The notes beneath the pieces were generated by a model that worked only from the letters and a program-made list of their open reading frames with translations, was not told the origin of the DNA and did no database searches. The translations under genes were made by a program, and so were the position numbers. DNA of 64,000 nt from Lysobacter changpingensis (lineage in GTDB: Bacteria > Pseudomonadota > Gammaproteobacteria > Xanthomonadales > Xanthomonadaceae): NCBI RefSeq assembly GCF_017308985.1, contig NZ_JADWPE010000002.1, positions 992,001 through 1,056,000 on the forward strand, read 5' to 3'. This document shows, piece by piece, positions 46,303 to 55,730 of this stretch (position 1 is its first letter; every line of letters begins with the position of its first letter).

Positions 46303-48441
46303 TTACTTCGCGGCCGTTGCAGCCGGGAGATCCGCCAGCCCCAGCTGGTCGAGCATGAACGCATACATCTCCGACAACTCGCGGTAGCGGCGGAAGCGGC
46401 CCGACTTGCCGCCGTGGCCGGCGTCCATGTTCGTGCGGAACACGATCGGCGCCTTGCCCTGGTCCAGGTCGCGCAGGCGCGCGACGTACTTGGCCGGTTC
46501 CCAGTACTGCACCTGCGAGTCCCACAGGCCGGTGCCGACGAACATCGCCGGATACGCCTGCCTGCTCAGGTTGTCGTACGGCGAGTACGACAGCATGTAG
46601 TCGTAGTACTCCTTCTTTTCCGGATTGCCCCACTCGTCGTATTCGTTGGTGGTGAGCGGGATGGTCGGATCGAGCATCGTCGTCACCACGTCCACGAACG
46701 GGACCTGCGACAGGATCACGCGGTACCGGTCGGGCGCCATGTTGGAGATCGCGCCCATCAGCAGGCCGCCTGCGCTGCCGCCGTACGCGGCGACGCGATC
46801 GGCCGCCGCGTAGCCCTGCTTCACCAGGTCGTCGGTCACGTCGATGAAGTCGGTGAAGGTGTTCTTCTTGTGGAACAGCTTGCCGTCGTCGTACCACTTG
46901 CGGCCCATCTCCTGGCCGCCGCGGATGTGCGCGATCGCATACACCATGCCGCGATCGAGCAGGCTCACCACCGGGCCGTTGAAGCGCGGATCGGTCGAGC
47001 TGCCGTAGCTGCCATACGCGTACTGCAGCATCGCGGCCTTGCCGTTCTTCTCGAAGCCCTTCCGGTAGACCAGCGACACCGGCACCTTCACGCCGTCGCG
47101 GGCGGTCGCCCACACGCGTTCGGTGACGTACTTCTCCGGGTCGTAGCCGATGACGGGCTCGCGCTTGAGCAGCTTGCGCTCGCCGGTGAGCACGTTGACC
47201 TCGTACGTCGTGCCCGGCGTGGTCAGCGAGGTGTAGCTGTAGCGCAGCCACGGTGTGTCGTGTTCGGAATTGACCGACAGGCCCATCGAATACGCCGGCT
47301 CGTCGGCCTTCACGTATTCCTCGGAGCCGTCGTTCTTCAGCACGCGCAGGCGCTCCAGTGCGTCGGAGCGCTCGGCGATCGTGGTGAAGCCGTCGAACAG
47401 CTCGAAGCCTTCGATGAACACGTCGTCGCGGTGCGGCACCCACTCCTTCCACTGCTTGCGCGAGGTCGCATCGGACGGCGCGGTCATCAGCTTGAAGTTC
47501 GCCGCGCCGCCTTCGTTGGTGCGGATCACCCAGCGGTCGCCGAGGTGGTCGGCCTGGTATTCGACGTCGCGTTCGCGCGGCGCGAGCACGGTGAACTTCT
47601 CCGGATTGGCCGCCGGCGCGCAGCGCATCTCGCTCGACACCGTGCTTTCCACGCCGATGCAGATGAACTTGTCGTCGCGGGAGCGGTCGATGCCCATGTA
47701 GAAGCTGTCGTCCTTCTCCTCGTACACCAGCACGTCCTTCGACACGGGCGTGCCGAGCACGTGCTTCTTCACGCGCACGGTGAGCAGGGTTTCCGGATCG
47801 TTCTCGACGTAGAACAGGGTCTTGTTGTCGTCGGCCCAGACGAGGTTCGGCGAGACGCCGGTAATCTGGTCGCTGTAGACCTCGCCGGTCTCCAGGTTCC
47901 TGAAGCGGATGACGTACTGGCGACGGCCGACCGCGTCCTCGGCCCACGCAAGGATCCGGTTGTCCTGGCTGACTTCCCAGTCGCCGACGTTGAAGTAGTC
48001 CTTGCCTGCGGCCATCTGGTTGACGTCGAGCAGGATCTGCTCGGCGCCCTCCATCGTGCCGGCGCGGCGCGCATAGATCGGATAGTCCTGGCCGGTCTCG
48101 AAGCGGCTGTAGTACCAGTGGCCGCGCTCGCGGTACGGCACGGAGCTGTCGTCCTGCTTGATGCGGCCGACGATCTCCTCGTACAGCTTGTTTTCCAGCG
48201 GCTTCAGCGGCGCCATCACCGTGTCGGCGTAGGCGTTCTCGGCGTTGAGGTACGCCAGCATTTCCGGGTTCTGGCGCGCGTCGTCGCGCAGCCAGTAGTA
48301 CTCGTCGTTGCGCTGCGCGCCGAACGGCGCCTTCACGACGTGCGGCTTCTTCGTGGCGTCGGGCGGCGTGGCGATGGCGGCGAGGGTCGGGGCGGTCGTG
48401 CTCATGAGAAGGGCCGAAAGCAGGAGGTGGGTCGGATTCAT
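46303..48441 (-). CDS. Oligopeptidase B-like S9A serine peptidase, secreted
   Basis: This 712-residue protein has a signal peptide (1-22, ending TLAA) and a beta-propeller-plus-hydrolase layout of the S9A family. The catalytic triad is S556 in GGSAGG, D641 in GLWDSQVQYWEP and H676 in DAGHGGKSGR, with the oligopeptidase B-like YAYGSYGSS oxyanion region. It probably cleaves short peptides after basic residues. Export to the periplasm or beyond is unusual for oligopeptidase B but common in this family of bacteria. A second, different S9A enzyme is encoded directly upstream. Confidence 0.92.
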   Translation of the reverse strand: MNPTHLLLSALLMSTTAPTLAAIATPPDATKKPHVVKAPFGAQRNDEYYWLRDDARQNPEMLAYLNAENAYADTVMAPLKPLENKLYEEIVGRIKQDDSSVPYRERGHWYYSRFETGQDYPIYARRAGTMEGAEQILLDVNQMAAGKDYFNVGDWEVSQDNRILAWAEDAVGRRQYVIRFRNLETGEVYSDQITGVSPNLVWADDNKTLFYVENDPETLLTVRVKKHVLGTPVSKDVLVYEEKDDSFYMGIDRSRDDKFICIGVESTVSSEMRCAPAANPEKFTVLAPRERDVEYQADHLGDRWVIRTNEGGAANFKLMTAPSDATSRKQWKEWVPHRDDVFIEGFELFDGFTTIAERSDALERLRVLKNDGSEEYVKADEPAYSMGLSVNSEHDTPWLRYSYTSLTTPGTTYEVNVLTGERKLLKREPVIGYDPEKYVTERVWATARDGVKVPVSLVYRKGFEKNGKAAMLQYAYGSYGSSTDPRFNGPVVSLLDRGMVYAIAHIRGGQEMGRKWYDDGKLFHKKNTFTDFIDVTDDLVKQGYAAADRVAAYGGSAGGLLMGAISNMAPDRYRVILSQVPFVDVVTTMLDPTIPLTTNEYDEWGNPEKKEYYDYMLSYSPYDNLSRQAYPAMFVGTGLWDSQVQYWEPAKYVARLRDLDQGKAPIVFRTNMDAGHGGKSGRFRRYRELSEMYAFMLDQLGLADLPAATAAK

Positions 48442-48488
48442 GGATGGGGTCCGGTTGTGCGTTGGACAACTGTGATCGGACTTTCAGC

Positions 48489-48601
48489 CCCGCCCCTGCT
48501 TGCAGGGCGGAGGTTGGGAGGAGGCGATGCGCGACAGCGCCGAGCTCACCGCTACGCGGCTTCGCCCCCTTCCCGACCCCTCCCCTGCGGGCAGGGGAGG
48601 G
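48489..48601. repeat. Pair of C-rich palindromes between the two peptidase genes
   Basis: The first (48489-48509) is CCGCCCCTGC-TT-GCAGGGCGG, with one unpaired C. The second is CCCTCCCCTGC-GG-GCAGGGGAGGG (48578-48601), an 11-bp perfect stem. They are members of the same family as 27995-28115 and 40398-40429. Confidence 0.75.
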
Positions 48602-48609
48602 AGACTTCG

Positions 48610-50727
48610 TTACTTGCCGCTCAACTCATTCCACAGGAACGTAAACGCCAGCGCGCTCATATGCGCCGCCTGCGCATTGTTGGCCGAACCGCCGTGGCCG
48701 CCCTCGATGTTCTCGTAGTAGCGCACGTCCTTGCCGGCGTCGAGCATCTTCGCCGCCATCTTGCGCGCATGGCCCGGATGCACGCGGTCGTCGCGCGTGG
48801 AGGTCATGAACAGCGCCGGCGGATAGCTCTTCTTCGCGTCGAACAGGTGGTACGGCGAGAACGTGCGGATGTAGTCCCAGTCGGCCGTGTCCGGATCGCC
48901 GTATTCGGCCATCCACGACGCGCCGGCGAGCAGGTGGCTGTAGCGCTTCATGTCGAGCAGCGGCACCTGCACGACGACGGCGCCGAACAGTTCCGGATAC
49001 TGCGTGAGCATGTTGCCGGTGAGCAGGCCGCCGTTGCTGCCGCCCTGGATGCCCAGGTGCTTGGTCGAGGTGACCTTGCGCGCGATCAGGTCCTGCGCGA
49101 CCGCAGCGAAGTCCTCGTAGGCCTTGTGGCGATTGGCCTTCAGCGCGGCCTGGTGCCAGCGCGGACCGTATTCGCCGCCGCCGCGGATGTTGGCGACCGC
49201 GTAGACGCCGCCCTTCTCCAGCCAGCCCTTGCCGACGCTGCCCGAATACGCCGGCGTCAGCGAGATCTCGAAACCGCCGTAGCCGTACAGCAGCGTCGGC
49301 GCGGTGCCGTCGAGCTTCAGGTCCTTCGGACGCACGAGGAAGTACGGCACGCGCGTGCCGTCCTTGGACGTGGCGAAGTGCTGCTCGATCACGTTTTTCG
49401 ACGCATCGAAGAACACCGGCATCGTCTTCAGCACTTCCGGGTTCGCACCGATCTGCGCCAGCGACAGCGTCGTCGGCGTCAGGTAATCGGTGGCAGTGAG
49501 CCACACCGCGTCGCTCTCGTCCGGATCGACCGGCGAAACGGCCAGCGTGCCGAACGTCGGCGCGCCGGTGAATTCGCTGCGCTTCCACTCGCCCGCCGCC
49601 GGCGTGAGCACGCTCAGGCGGTTCTTGACGTCATCGAGCACGTTGAGCACGAGGTGCGACTTCGTCCAGGTGTAGCTCGACAGCGACGTGCGCTCGGTCG
49701 GCGTGAACAACGCGGTGAACTCGCGCTTGCCGGCGATGAAGGCGTCGAAGTTCGTGGCGATCAGGCTGCCGGCCGGCCAGGTCCTGCCGCCCGCTTCGTA
49801 CGGTTCGCGCAGTTCCAGCAGCAGCCATTCGCGATGCACCGACTTGCTGACCGAATTGGGCACGTCGATCTTCGCGAGCTTGCCGTCCGCGCCACGCAGG
49901 TAGAGCTCATCGTTGTAGAACGCCAGCGTGCGGCTGACGAAATCGCGCTCGAAGCCCGGCGTGTGATCGCGCAGTGCCGCGATGTACATGTCGGTCGGCT
50001 TGCCTTCGTACACCACGCGTGCCTGGTCGAGCGGCGTGCCGCGCTTCCATTCCTTGACGACACGCGGATAGCCGGAGCTGGTCATCGAACCGGCGCCGAA
50101 GTCGGTGTAGACGTAGACCGTGTCGCGATCGATCCAGCCCAGCGCGCCCTTGGCTTCGGCGCGGAAGAAGCCATCCTTCACCCAGGACTTGGTCGACAGG
50201 TCGAATTCGCGCGTGACGTCGGCGTCGGCGCCGCCGCGCGAGAGTGCGATCAGGCAGCGCGTGTAGTCCGGGCGCAGGCAATCGACGCCGTGCCACACCC
50301 AGTTCTCGCCTTCGGCCTTGTTCAACGCGTCCAGGTCGATGACCGTTTCCCAGCGCGGCTTGTCCTTCCGGTATTCCTCAAGCGTCGTGCGCCGCCACAG
50401 GCCGCGCTCGTGCTGCTTGTCCTTCCAGAAGTTGTAGTAGTAGTCGCCGATCTTCTCCACGCCCGGGATCTTGGCGTCGGAATCGAGGATCGCGCGGATG
50501 TCGGATTCGAGCTGCTTGAACTGTGGCGTGGCGGCCAGTTCGGTCTCGGTCGTCGCGTTGCGCGCCTTGACCCAGTCGAGCGGCTGCTGGCCGGTGACGT
50601 CTTCGAGCCAGGCGTAGGAATCGGCGGACACGTCGGGGGACTCCTTGGGTGCGGCGCCGGCCAGGGACGCGGCCGCGAGGCCTGCGGAAATCACCAGGCT
50701 CTGGCAGGCGGTCGTCAGCTTCGTCAT
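48610..50727 (-). CDS. Prolyl oligopeptidase, secreted S9A serine peptidase
   Basis: This 705-residue enzyme has a signal peptide (1-25, ending LAGAA), a seven-bladed propeller and a C-terminal hydrolase domain. The active-site residues are S564 in GGSNGG, D646 in TRDDRVHPGHAR (with R648 typical of prolyl peptidases) and H678 in EGGHGG. YGYGGFEISLTPAYSG and ANIRGGGEYGP are the S9A oxyanion and loop motifs. It cuts small peptides after proline. It is the upstream neighbour of the oligopeptidase B-like gene. Confidence 0.94.
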   Translation of the reverse strand: MTKLTTACQSLVISAGLAAASLAGAAPKESPDVSADSYAWLEDVTGQQPLDWVKARNATTETELAATPQFKQLESDIRAILDSDAKIPGVEKIGDYYYNFWKDKQHERGLWRRTTLEEYRKDKPRWETVIDLDALNKAEGENWVWHGVDCLRPDYTRCLIALSRGGADADVTREFDLSTKSWVKDGFFRAEAKGALGWIDRDTVYVYTDFGAGSMTSSGYPRVVKEWKRGTPLDQARVVYEGKPTDMYIAALRDHTPGFERDFVSRTLAFYNDELYLRGADGKLAKIDVPNSVSKSVHREWLLLELREPYEAGGRTWPAGSLIATNFDAFIAGKREFTALFTPTERTSLSSYTWTKSHLVLNVLDDVKNRLSVLTPAAGEWKRSEFTGAPTFGTLAVSPVDPDESDAVWLTATDYLTPTTLSLAQIGANPEVLKTMPVFFDASKNVIEQHFATSKDGTRVPYFLVRPKDLKLDGTAPTLLYGYGGFEISLTPAYSGSVGKGWLEKGGVYAVANIRGGGEYGPRWHQAALKANRHKAYEDFAAVAQDLIARKVTSTKHLGIQGGSNGGLLTGNMLTQYPELFGAVVVQVPLLDMKRYSHLLAGASWMAEYGDPDTADWDYIRTFSPYHLFDAKKSYPPALFMTSTRDDRVHPGHARKMAAKMLDAGKDVRYYENIEGGHGGSANNAQAAHMSALAFTFLWNELSGK

Positions 50728-50829
50728 CGGCGCTCCGGGTACGTGATTGGATCCGGAACGCTAGCACAGCGCGCGAAGGCCGCCGCCGACGCCGGACGTC
50801 GCGGCGCTGTGCCGGAGCGGGCGGCCCGC

Positions 50830-51132
50830 TCAGGCCGCCTGGGAGTGGCGCCGGCGCAGCATCGACGGACGGCGCCGGCGCGCCTGTGCCCCGCTGCGGC
50901 GACGCGCGCGCAGCGGCGCCGCCTCGGCGGCGGCCTCGCGCGCCGGCAGGCGGAAACGGTGCAACGCCCACCACGCGCACAGCGGCATGGCGACCAGCCA
51001 CAGCGGCATCCAGCCGAAGGTCGGGCTGAAACCGCGCGCGGCCGGCAGCAGCGCGACGACGACGGCGCCGATCGCGACGGCATGGCGCAGGATGGCATCG
51101 AGGCCGGAGTGGGTGTCGGAACGGGTCTGCAT
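50830..51132 (-). CDS. Small membrane protein with basic tail, unknown
   Basis: This 100-residue protein has two hydrophobic segments (about residues 16-33 and 40-56) and a strongly basic C-terminal tail (RARRRSGAQARRRRPS). A GGAG ribosome site lies 9 bases before the ATG. I recognise no family. It lies between the prolyl peptidase and the WYL regulator, all on the minus strand. Confidence 0.6.
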   Translation of the reverse strand: MQTRSDTHSGLDAILRHAVAIGAVVVALLPAARGFSPTFGWMPLWLVAMPLCAWWALHRFRLPAREAAAEAAPLRARRRSGAQARRRRPSMLRRRHSQAA

Positions 51133-51268
51133 GGCTGGGGCTCCGTTGGGATGGAGCCAGCGTGCGGGCGGGGGATCTCAGGGGCTGCGACAGTGGAGCC
51201 CGGATGGGGAATTGGCAGAAGCGGCTTTTGTACCAATGCGAACACGAGCGTGATCGCACGGCGCGCCT

Positions 51269-51298
51269 CACCCCAACCCCTCTCCCGGTGGGAGAGGG
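51269..51298. repeat. CTCACCCCAACCCCTCTCCC hairpin
   Basis: CCCTCTCCC and GGGAGAGGG arms (51278-51286, 51290-51298) flank a GGT loop, with the CTCACCCCAA arm before. It lies just after the WYL regulator stop codon. Confidence 0.75.
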
Positions 51299-51307
51299 CC
51301 TCAAAGC

Positions 51308-52276
51308 TCACCGCTCGTAATTACTCAACGCCAGCTGCAGCAACGCGCGCGCCTGCTCGCGCAGCACCGGCGGCTCGACGATTTCCGCGTCGCTGCCGTA
51401 ATGCATCACGTCCATCAGCAGCTCGCGGCCGGCGCTGTAGGGCACCTTCAGTTCGTAGCGGCCATCCGGCAGGAATCGGCCCTGCTGCTGCGAATGCCAA
51501 TGCTCGTCCGCCACCCAGCGCGCGGCTTTCGGGCTGAACACGATCGTCGCCCAGCCCTTCGGCGTGCCGGAGAAGATGCCGTAGCTCGAAGCCAGGTGCT
51601 GGTCGAGTTCCTCGTCGGGCACGTCTCGCGCGGGCTGGTCGGAGATCTTGGCGGCGCTGATGCGGTCCACCGCGAAGCTGCGCAGCGCCTCGCGATTGTG
51701 GTCCCAGGCGTCGAGGTACCAGTTCTCGCGATAGTGGGTCAGGCGCTGCGGCGACACGGTGCGGCGCGTCTGCTCGTCGGTGGAACGCGCTCGGTATTCG
51801 AAGCTCAGCTGCTTGCGATCCAGCACCGCCGTGGCGACGGTGCGGAACGCGGTTTCGTCCAGGCGGCGCGTGCGATGCGGGATCACGCGCACGCGTTCGA
51901 CCGGCACGCGACGTCCGCCGGCGTGTTCGTCGAGCAGCTTCTCGATGCGGTGCTGCAGCGGCGCCAGCGCATTGGACAGCACCCCGCCCCCGCTGCGCAC
52001 CAGCAACTGTTGCGCGGCCAGCAGCGAATGCAGTTCCTCGGAGCTGAGCCACAAACCGGGCAGTTCGAAGCGCTCGCCTTCGCTGTGGTCGTAGCGGAAT
52101 CCGGCCTCGCCGTTGCCGACCACCGGCGCCATCAGGTAATCGCGCAGGTACGCCAGGTCGCGGTAGACCGTGGCCCGCGAGCATTCCAGGTCTTCCTGCA
52201 GCCGCTGCACCGTGACCGGATAGCGCGCGGCGCTGAGGATGCGGTGAAGGGCGTGGATGCGTTCGATGCGTTCCAT
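51308..52276 (-). CDS. WYL-domain transcriptional regulator (YafY type)
   Basis: The 322-residue protein has an N-terminal helix-turn-helix (about residues 1-60, VTVQRLQEDLECSRATVYRDLAYL) and a WYL ligand-binding domain (about 135-310, NWYLDAWDHN near 190), with a C-terminal WCX-like part. Such regulators often respond to nucleic-acid-derived or other small ligands. Its regulon is not evident from the neighbours; the Soe-like operon is divergent from it but 385 bases away. Confidence 0.88.
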   Translation of the reverse strand: MERIERIHALHRILSAARYPVTVQRLQEDLECSRATVYRDLAYLRDYLMAPVVGNGEAGFRYDHSEGERFELPGLWLSSEELHSLLAAQQLLVRSGGGVLSNALAPLQHRIEKLLDEHAGGRRVPVERVRVIPHRTRRLDETAFRTVATAVLDRKQLSFEYRARSTDEQTRRTVSPQRLTHYRENWYLDAWDHNREALRSFAVDRISAAKISDQPARDVPDEELDQHLASSYGIFSGTPKGWATIVFSPKAARWVADEHWHSQQQGRFLPDGRYELKVPYSAGRELLMDVMHYGSDAEIVEPPVLREQARALLQLALSNYER

Positions 52277-52660
52277 GGTCGCGGTCGGGGGAAGCGGTGA
52301 GGAAAGGATCGCACCGCGCCACGGTGGCCGCCAGCGCGCGGGCTAACTCCGGTTTAACCGGGCGCCCACGATACTGCGCCGGCGTCGTCAGGAGGTGTGC
52401 CCGCCGTCCCCCTCCGTCGTCCACCTCGACCAGACGCGTGACGTTGCACAACCGGCGATTTCGACGGCCGATCCGCTCGCGGAGCGTCGTGAACGGGATC
52501 GGACGCATGTCCGGCGGTCGCGATCCGGACGAACCTGCCGCGAGAACCGCAGGAACATCGGCGAACTGGCGCTCGACGGCGACAGCGGGGCGCTGCGCCA
52601 GCAGCTGGACTACGAACATCGCCTGTGTCGCCCCTGGCGTCGCGCAGGCACAATGTCGGG
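52277..52660. other. Intergenic region between the WYL regulator and the molybdoenzyme operon
   Basis: These 384 bases contain no convincing gene. Short frames in it have no ribosome site, recognisable domains or helix/strand pattern. It should hold the divergent promoters of the regulator and the molybdoenzyme operon, but I see no clear consensus. Confidence 0.5.
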
Positions 52661-55513
52661 ATGCGCCAGCCCGAGCCCGCCATCGACACCTCGCCCAGCG
52701 TCGGCGACGAGGTGAGGACCACCACCTGCTACATGTGCGCCTGCCGCTGCGGCATCAAGGTGTGGCTCAAGGACGGGCAGATCCGCTACATCCAGGGCAA
52801 TCCGGACCATCCGGTGAACCAGGGCGTGCTGTGCGCCAAGGGGTCGGCGGGGATCATGCAGCACTACTCGCCCGCGCGGCTCGACAAGCCGCTGCTGCGC
52901 GTGGGCGAGCGCGGATCGGGCGAATTCCGCGAGATCGAATGGGACGAGGCGCTGGAAATCGCGACCTCGTGGCTGAAGCCGATCCGCGAACGCAATCCCG
53001 ATGAACTGGCCTTCTTCACCGGCCGCGACCAGTCGCAGGCGCTCACCGGCTGGTGGGCGCAGCAGTTCGGCACGGTGAACTACGCCGCGCACGGCGGTTT
53101 CTGCTCGGTGAACATGGCCGCGGCAGGGCTGTACACCGTCGGCGGCAGCTTCTGGGAATTCGGCGAGCCCGACTGGGACCACACGCAATACCTGATGCTG
53201 TGGGGCGTGGCCGAAGACCACGACTCCAATCCGATCAAGCTCGGCCTGGGCAAGCTCAAGGCGCGCGGCGCGAAGATCGTCGCGATCAATCCGGTGCGCT
53301 CGGGCTATGGCGCGATCGCCGACGAATGGATCGGCATCCGCCCCGGCACCGACGGCCTGTTCGCCTTCGCGCTGATCCACGAGCTGCTGAACGCCGACCG
53401 CATCGACCTCGATTACCTGGTGCGCTACACGAACGCGCACTGGCTGGTGATCGACGATCCGGGCGGCGCGGAAGACGGCCTGTTCGCGCGCGATCTGGAA
53501 GGCCATCCGCTGTGCGCAGTCGAATCGCACCGCTTCGCGCGGGCGAACGACACCGGCATCCAGCCGCGCGTCGTCGGCGAGTACACGCTGCGCGATGGCC
53601 GCCGCGCGGTGCCGGCGTTTCATCTGGTCGCGCAGCGTTATCTCGATCCGCAGTATTCGCCCGACGCGGTGAGCGAACGCTGCGGCATTCCGGCCGATAC
53701 GATCCGCCGCATCGCGCGCGAACTGGCTGACGCCGCGTTCGATCGCGCGTTCACCCTGCCCGTCGCGTGGACCGATGCTTGGGGCCGCCAGCACGACTCG
53801 ATGCAGGGACGTCCCGTGTCGATGCATGCGATGCGCGGCATCAGCGCGCACAGCAACGGCTTCCACACCTGCCGCGCGCTGCACCTGCTGCAGATGCTGC
53901 TCGGCGCGGTGGATGCGCCGGGTTCGTTCCGCTACCAGCCCCCGTTCCCGAAGCCGCTGCCGCCGCCGAATCGCCCGGGCAAGGCGCGCCAGGCGAACGG
54001 CGTTCTCGATGCGGCGCCGCTGGGTTTCGTGCACGGGCCGGAAGACCTCGTCGTCGATGACGCCGGCGCGCCGCGGCGCATCGACCACGCGTTCTCGTGG
54101 GCGTATCCGCTGTCGGCGCACGGGATGATGCACACCGTCATCCGCAACGCATGGGCGGGCGATCCGTACCCGATCGACACGCTCATGATGTTCATGGCGA
54201 ACATGAGCTGGAACTCGTCGATGAACACCGCGCAGACCATCGCGTGGCTCACCGACAAGCGCGACGACGGCGAGTACCGCATCCCGCGCATCATCTACGC
54301 CGATGCGTACGCGTCGGAGATGGTCGCCTACGCCGACCTCGTGCTGCCGGATACGACCTACCTGGAGCGCTTCGACGCGATCAGCCTGCTCGACCGGCCG
54401 ATTTCCGATGCGGATGGCGCGGCCGATGCGATCCGTCATCCCGTGTTGAACGCCGCGGAGCAGCGCGAGGGCCGCGACGTTCGCGGCTTCCAGTCGGTGC
54501 TGATCGACCTGGGCGCGCGCCTCGGGCTGCCGGGCCTGACGAACGAGGACGGCTCGCCGAAGTATCGCGACTACGCCGACTACATCGTCCGCCATGAACG
54601 CGCGCCCGGCGTCGGCCTGCTCGCGGGTTGGCGCGGCGCGCACGGCGACGTCGAGGCGAAGGGTCAGCCGAATCCCGAGCAGTTGCAGCGCTACATCGAT
54701 CACGGCGGCTTCTGGCGCAGCGAGATCCCCGAGGACGCGCGCTATTTCAAGATGGCCAATCGCGGTTATCTGGATTGGGCGCAGAGGATGGGCTTCCTCG
54801 GCCACGCCGATCCGATCGTGCTGCAGGTTTACTCGGAAACGATGCAGAAATTCCGCCTCGCCGCTCAGGGACACGGTTCCGTGCAACCGCCGGACGAACA
54901 CCGCGAGCGCGTGGCGACGTATTTCGATCCGCTGCCCCTCTGGTACGAACCCTTCGAAGGCGAACAGACCACGCGTGAGGATTTCCCCCTCAGCGCCGTC
55001 ACCCAGCGCCCGATGTTCATGTACCACGCGTGGGGTTCGCAGAATGCGTGGCTGCGGCAGATCGCCGCGCGCAACTGGCTGTACCTGCATCCGGACACCG
55101 CGGCCCGTCACGGCATCAAGGATGAGGACTGGATCGAGGTGACCTCGCACCACGGCACGATCACCGTGCAGGCGAAATTCGCCGCGAACGTGCAGCCCGA
55201 CACCGTGTGGACGTGGAACGCCATCGGCAAGCGGCGCGGCGCGTGGGGACTGGGCAAGGATGCGCCGGAAGGCCGCGAGGGCTTCCTGCTGAACCACCTG
55301 ATTTCCGACATCACGCCGCGCGGCGACTACGCCAATGCCGATCCGGTCACCGGCCAGGCCGCGTGGTTCGACCTGCGTGTGCGCATCGCGCGCGTGGCGC
55401 GGACCGGGGCGAGTTCGCCGCAGTTCGCACCGTTGCCGATGGGCGCGGCGAACGACGCACCGCTGCGCTACGGCGCGCAGTTCCGCGCCAGACGCGAAGG
55501 AATCAAGCAATGA
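52661..55513 (+). CDS. Molybdopterin oxidoreductase, SoeA-like catalytic subunit
   Basis: This 950-residue subunit is in the DMSO-reductase superfamily, with an N-terminal 4Fe-4S site (C23, C26, C30 and C58) and bis-MGD-binding domains. No twin-arginine signal is present, so it is expected to act in the cytoplasm, as SoeA does. It is followed by a small membrane protein, a four-cluster ferredoxin-like subunit and a DmsC-type membrane anchor. This layout fits the cytoplasmic sulfite-oxidising SoeABC, though formate- or thiosulfate-linked enzymes of the same superfamily cannot be excluded. An in-frame earlier ATG at 52625 is not supported by a ribosome site. Confidence 0.85.
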   Translation: MRQPEPAIDTSPSVGDEVRTTTCYMCACRCGIKVWLKDGQIRYIQGNPDHPVNQGVLCAKGSAGIMQHYSPARLDKPLLRVGERGSGEFREIEWDEALEIATSWLKPIRERNPDELAFFTGRDQSQALTGWWAQQFGTVNYAAHGGFCSVNMAAAGLYTVGGSFWEFGEPDWDHTQYLMLWGVAEDHDSNPIKLGLGKLKARGAKIVAINPVRSGYGAIADEWIGIRPGTDGLFAFALIHELLNADRIDLDYLVRYTNAHWLVIDDPGGAEDGLFARDLEGHPLCAVESHRFARANDTGIQPRVVGEYTLRDGRRAVPAFHLVAQRYLDPQYSPDAVSERCGIPADTIRRIARELADAAFDRAFTLPVAWTDAWGRQHDSMQGRPVSMHAMRGISAHSNGFHTCRALHLLQMLLGAVDAPGSFRYQPPFPKPLPPPNRPGKARQANGVLDAAPLGFVHGPEDLVVDDAGAPRRIDHAFSWAYPLSAHGMMHTVIRNAWAGDPYPIDTLMMFMANMSWNSSMNTAQTIAWLTDKRDDGEYRIPRIIYADAYASEMVAYADLVLPDTTYLERFDAISLLDRPISDADGAADAIRHPVLNAAEQREGRDVRGFQSVLIDLGARLGLPGLTNEDGSPKYRDYADYIVRHERAPGVGLLAGWRGAHGDVEAKGQPNPEQLQRYIDHGGFWRSEIPEDARYFKMANRGYLDWAQRMGFLGHADPIVLQVYSETMQKFRLAAQGHGSVQPPDEHRERVATYFDPLPLWYEPFEGEQTTREDFPLSAVTQRPMFMYHAWGSQNAWLRQIAARNWLYLHPDTAARHGIKDEDWIEVTSHHGTITVQAKFAANVQPDTVWTWNAIGKRRGAWGLGKDAPEGREGFLLNHLISDITPRGDYANADPVTGQAAWFDLRVRIARVARTGASSPQFAPLPMGAANDAPLRYGAQFRARREGIKQ

Positions 55514-55722
55514 AATCCGTCCGACTCCTGGCCGGCTGGCTGTGCATCGTCGCCGCCTTTGCGGTGATCATCCTGATCAGCTTCGGCGTGTTCGACCCCA
55601 TCGGCCCCTCGGAAACGACGGGGTCGATCGTGCCCGTGCTGGTCGGCATGCTGCCGAGCGTGAGCTTCGGCATCGCCCTGTTCGCGATCGGCGTGTGGCT
55701 GATCAGTACCCGCAAACGCTGA
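55510..55722 (+). CDS. Two-helix membrane protein in the Soe-like operon, unknown
   Basis: This 70-residue protein has two membrane segments (about 5-27 and 43-65) and a short basic end (STRKR). The ATG overlaps the catalytic-subunit stop in ATGA (55510-55513), which couples its translation to that subunit, and the iron-sulfur subunit begins 8 bases later. It is not found in the textbook SoeABC or DmsABC arrangements. It could be an accessory subunit or membrane-attachment factor. I recognise no family. Confidence 0.8.
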   Translation: MKSVRLLAGWLCIVAAFAVIILISFGVFDPIGPSETTGSIVPVLVGMLPSVSFGIALFAIGVWLISTRKR

Positions 55723-55730
55723 AGATCCGC

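Noticed and set aside
46414-51537. A 1707-codon open frame on the plus strand antisense to two peptidases
   Set aside because: High GC with biased third positions leaves long open frames opposite real genes. The minus-strand proteins have clear domains and signal peptides; the plus frame has none.
52395-52715. Small ORF in the gap before the molybdoenzyme operon
   Set aside because: No ribosome site, no recognisable domain, and it overlaps the start of the known gene.
52610-55510. A 966-codon minus-strand frame opposite the molybdoenzyme gene
   Set aside because: It is the mirror of the catalytic subunit and shows Arg/Ala/Asp-rich composition without motifs.
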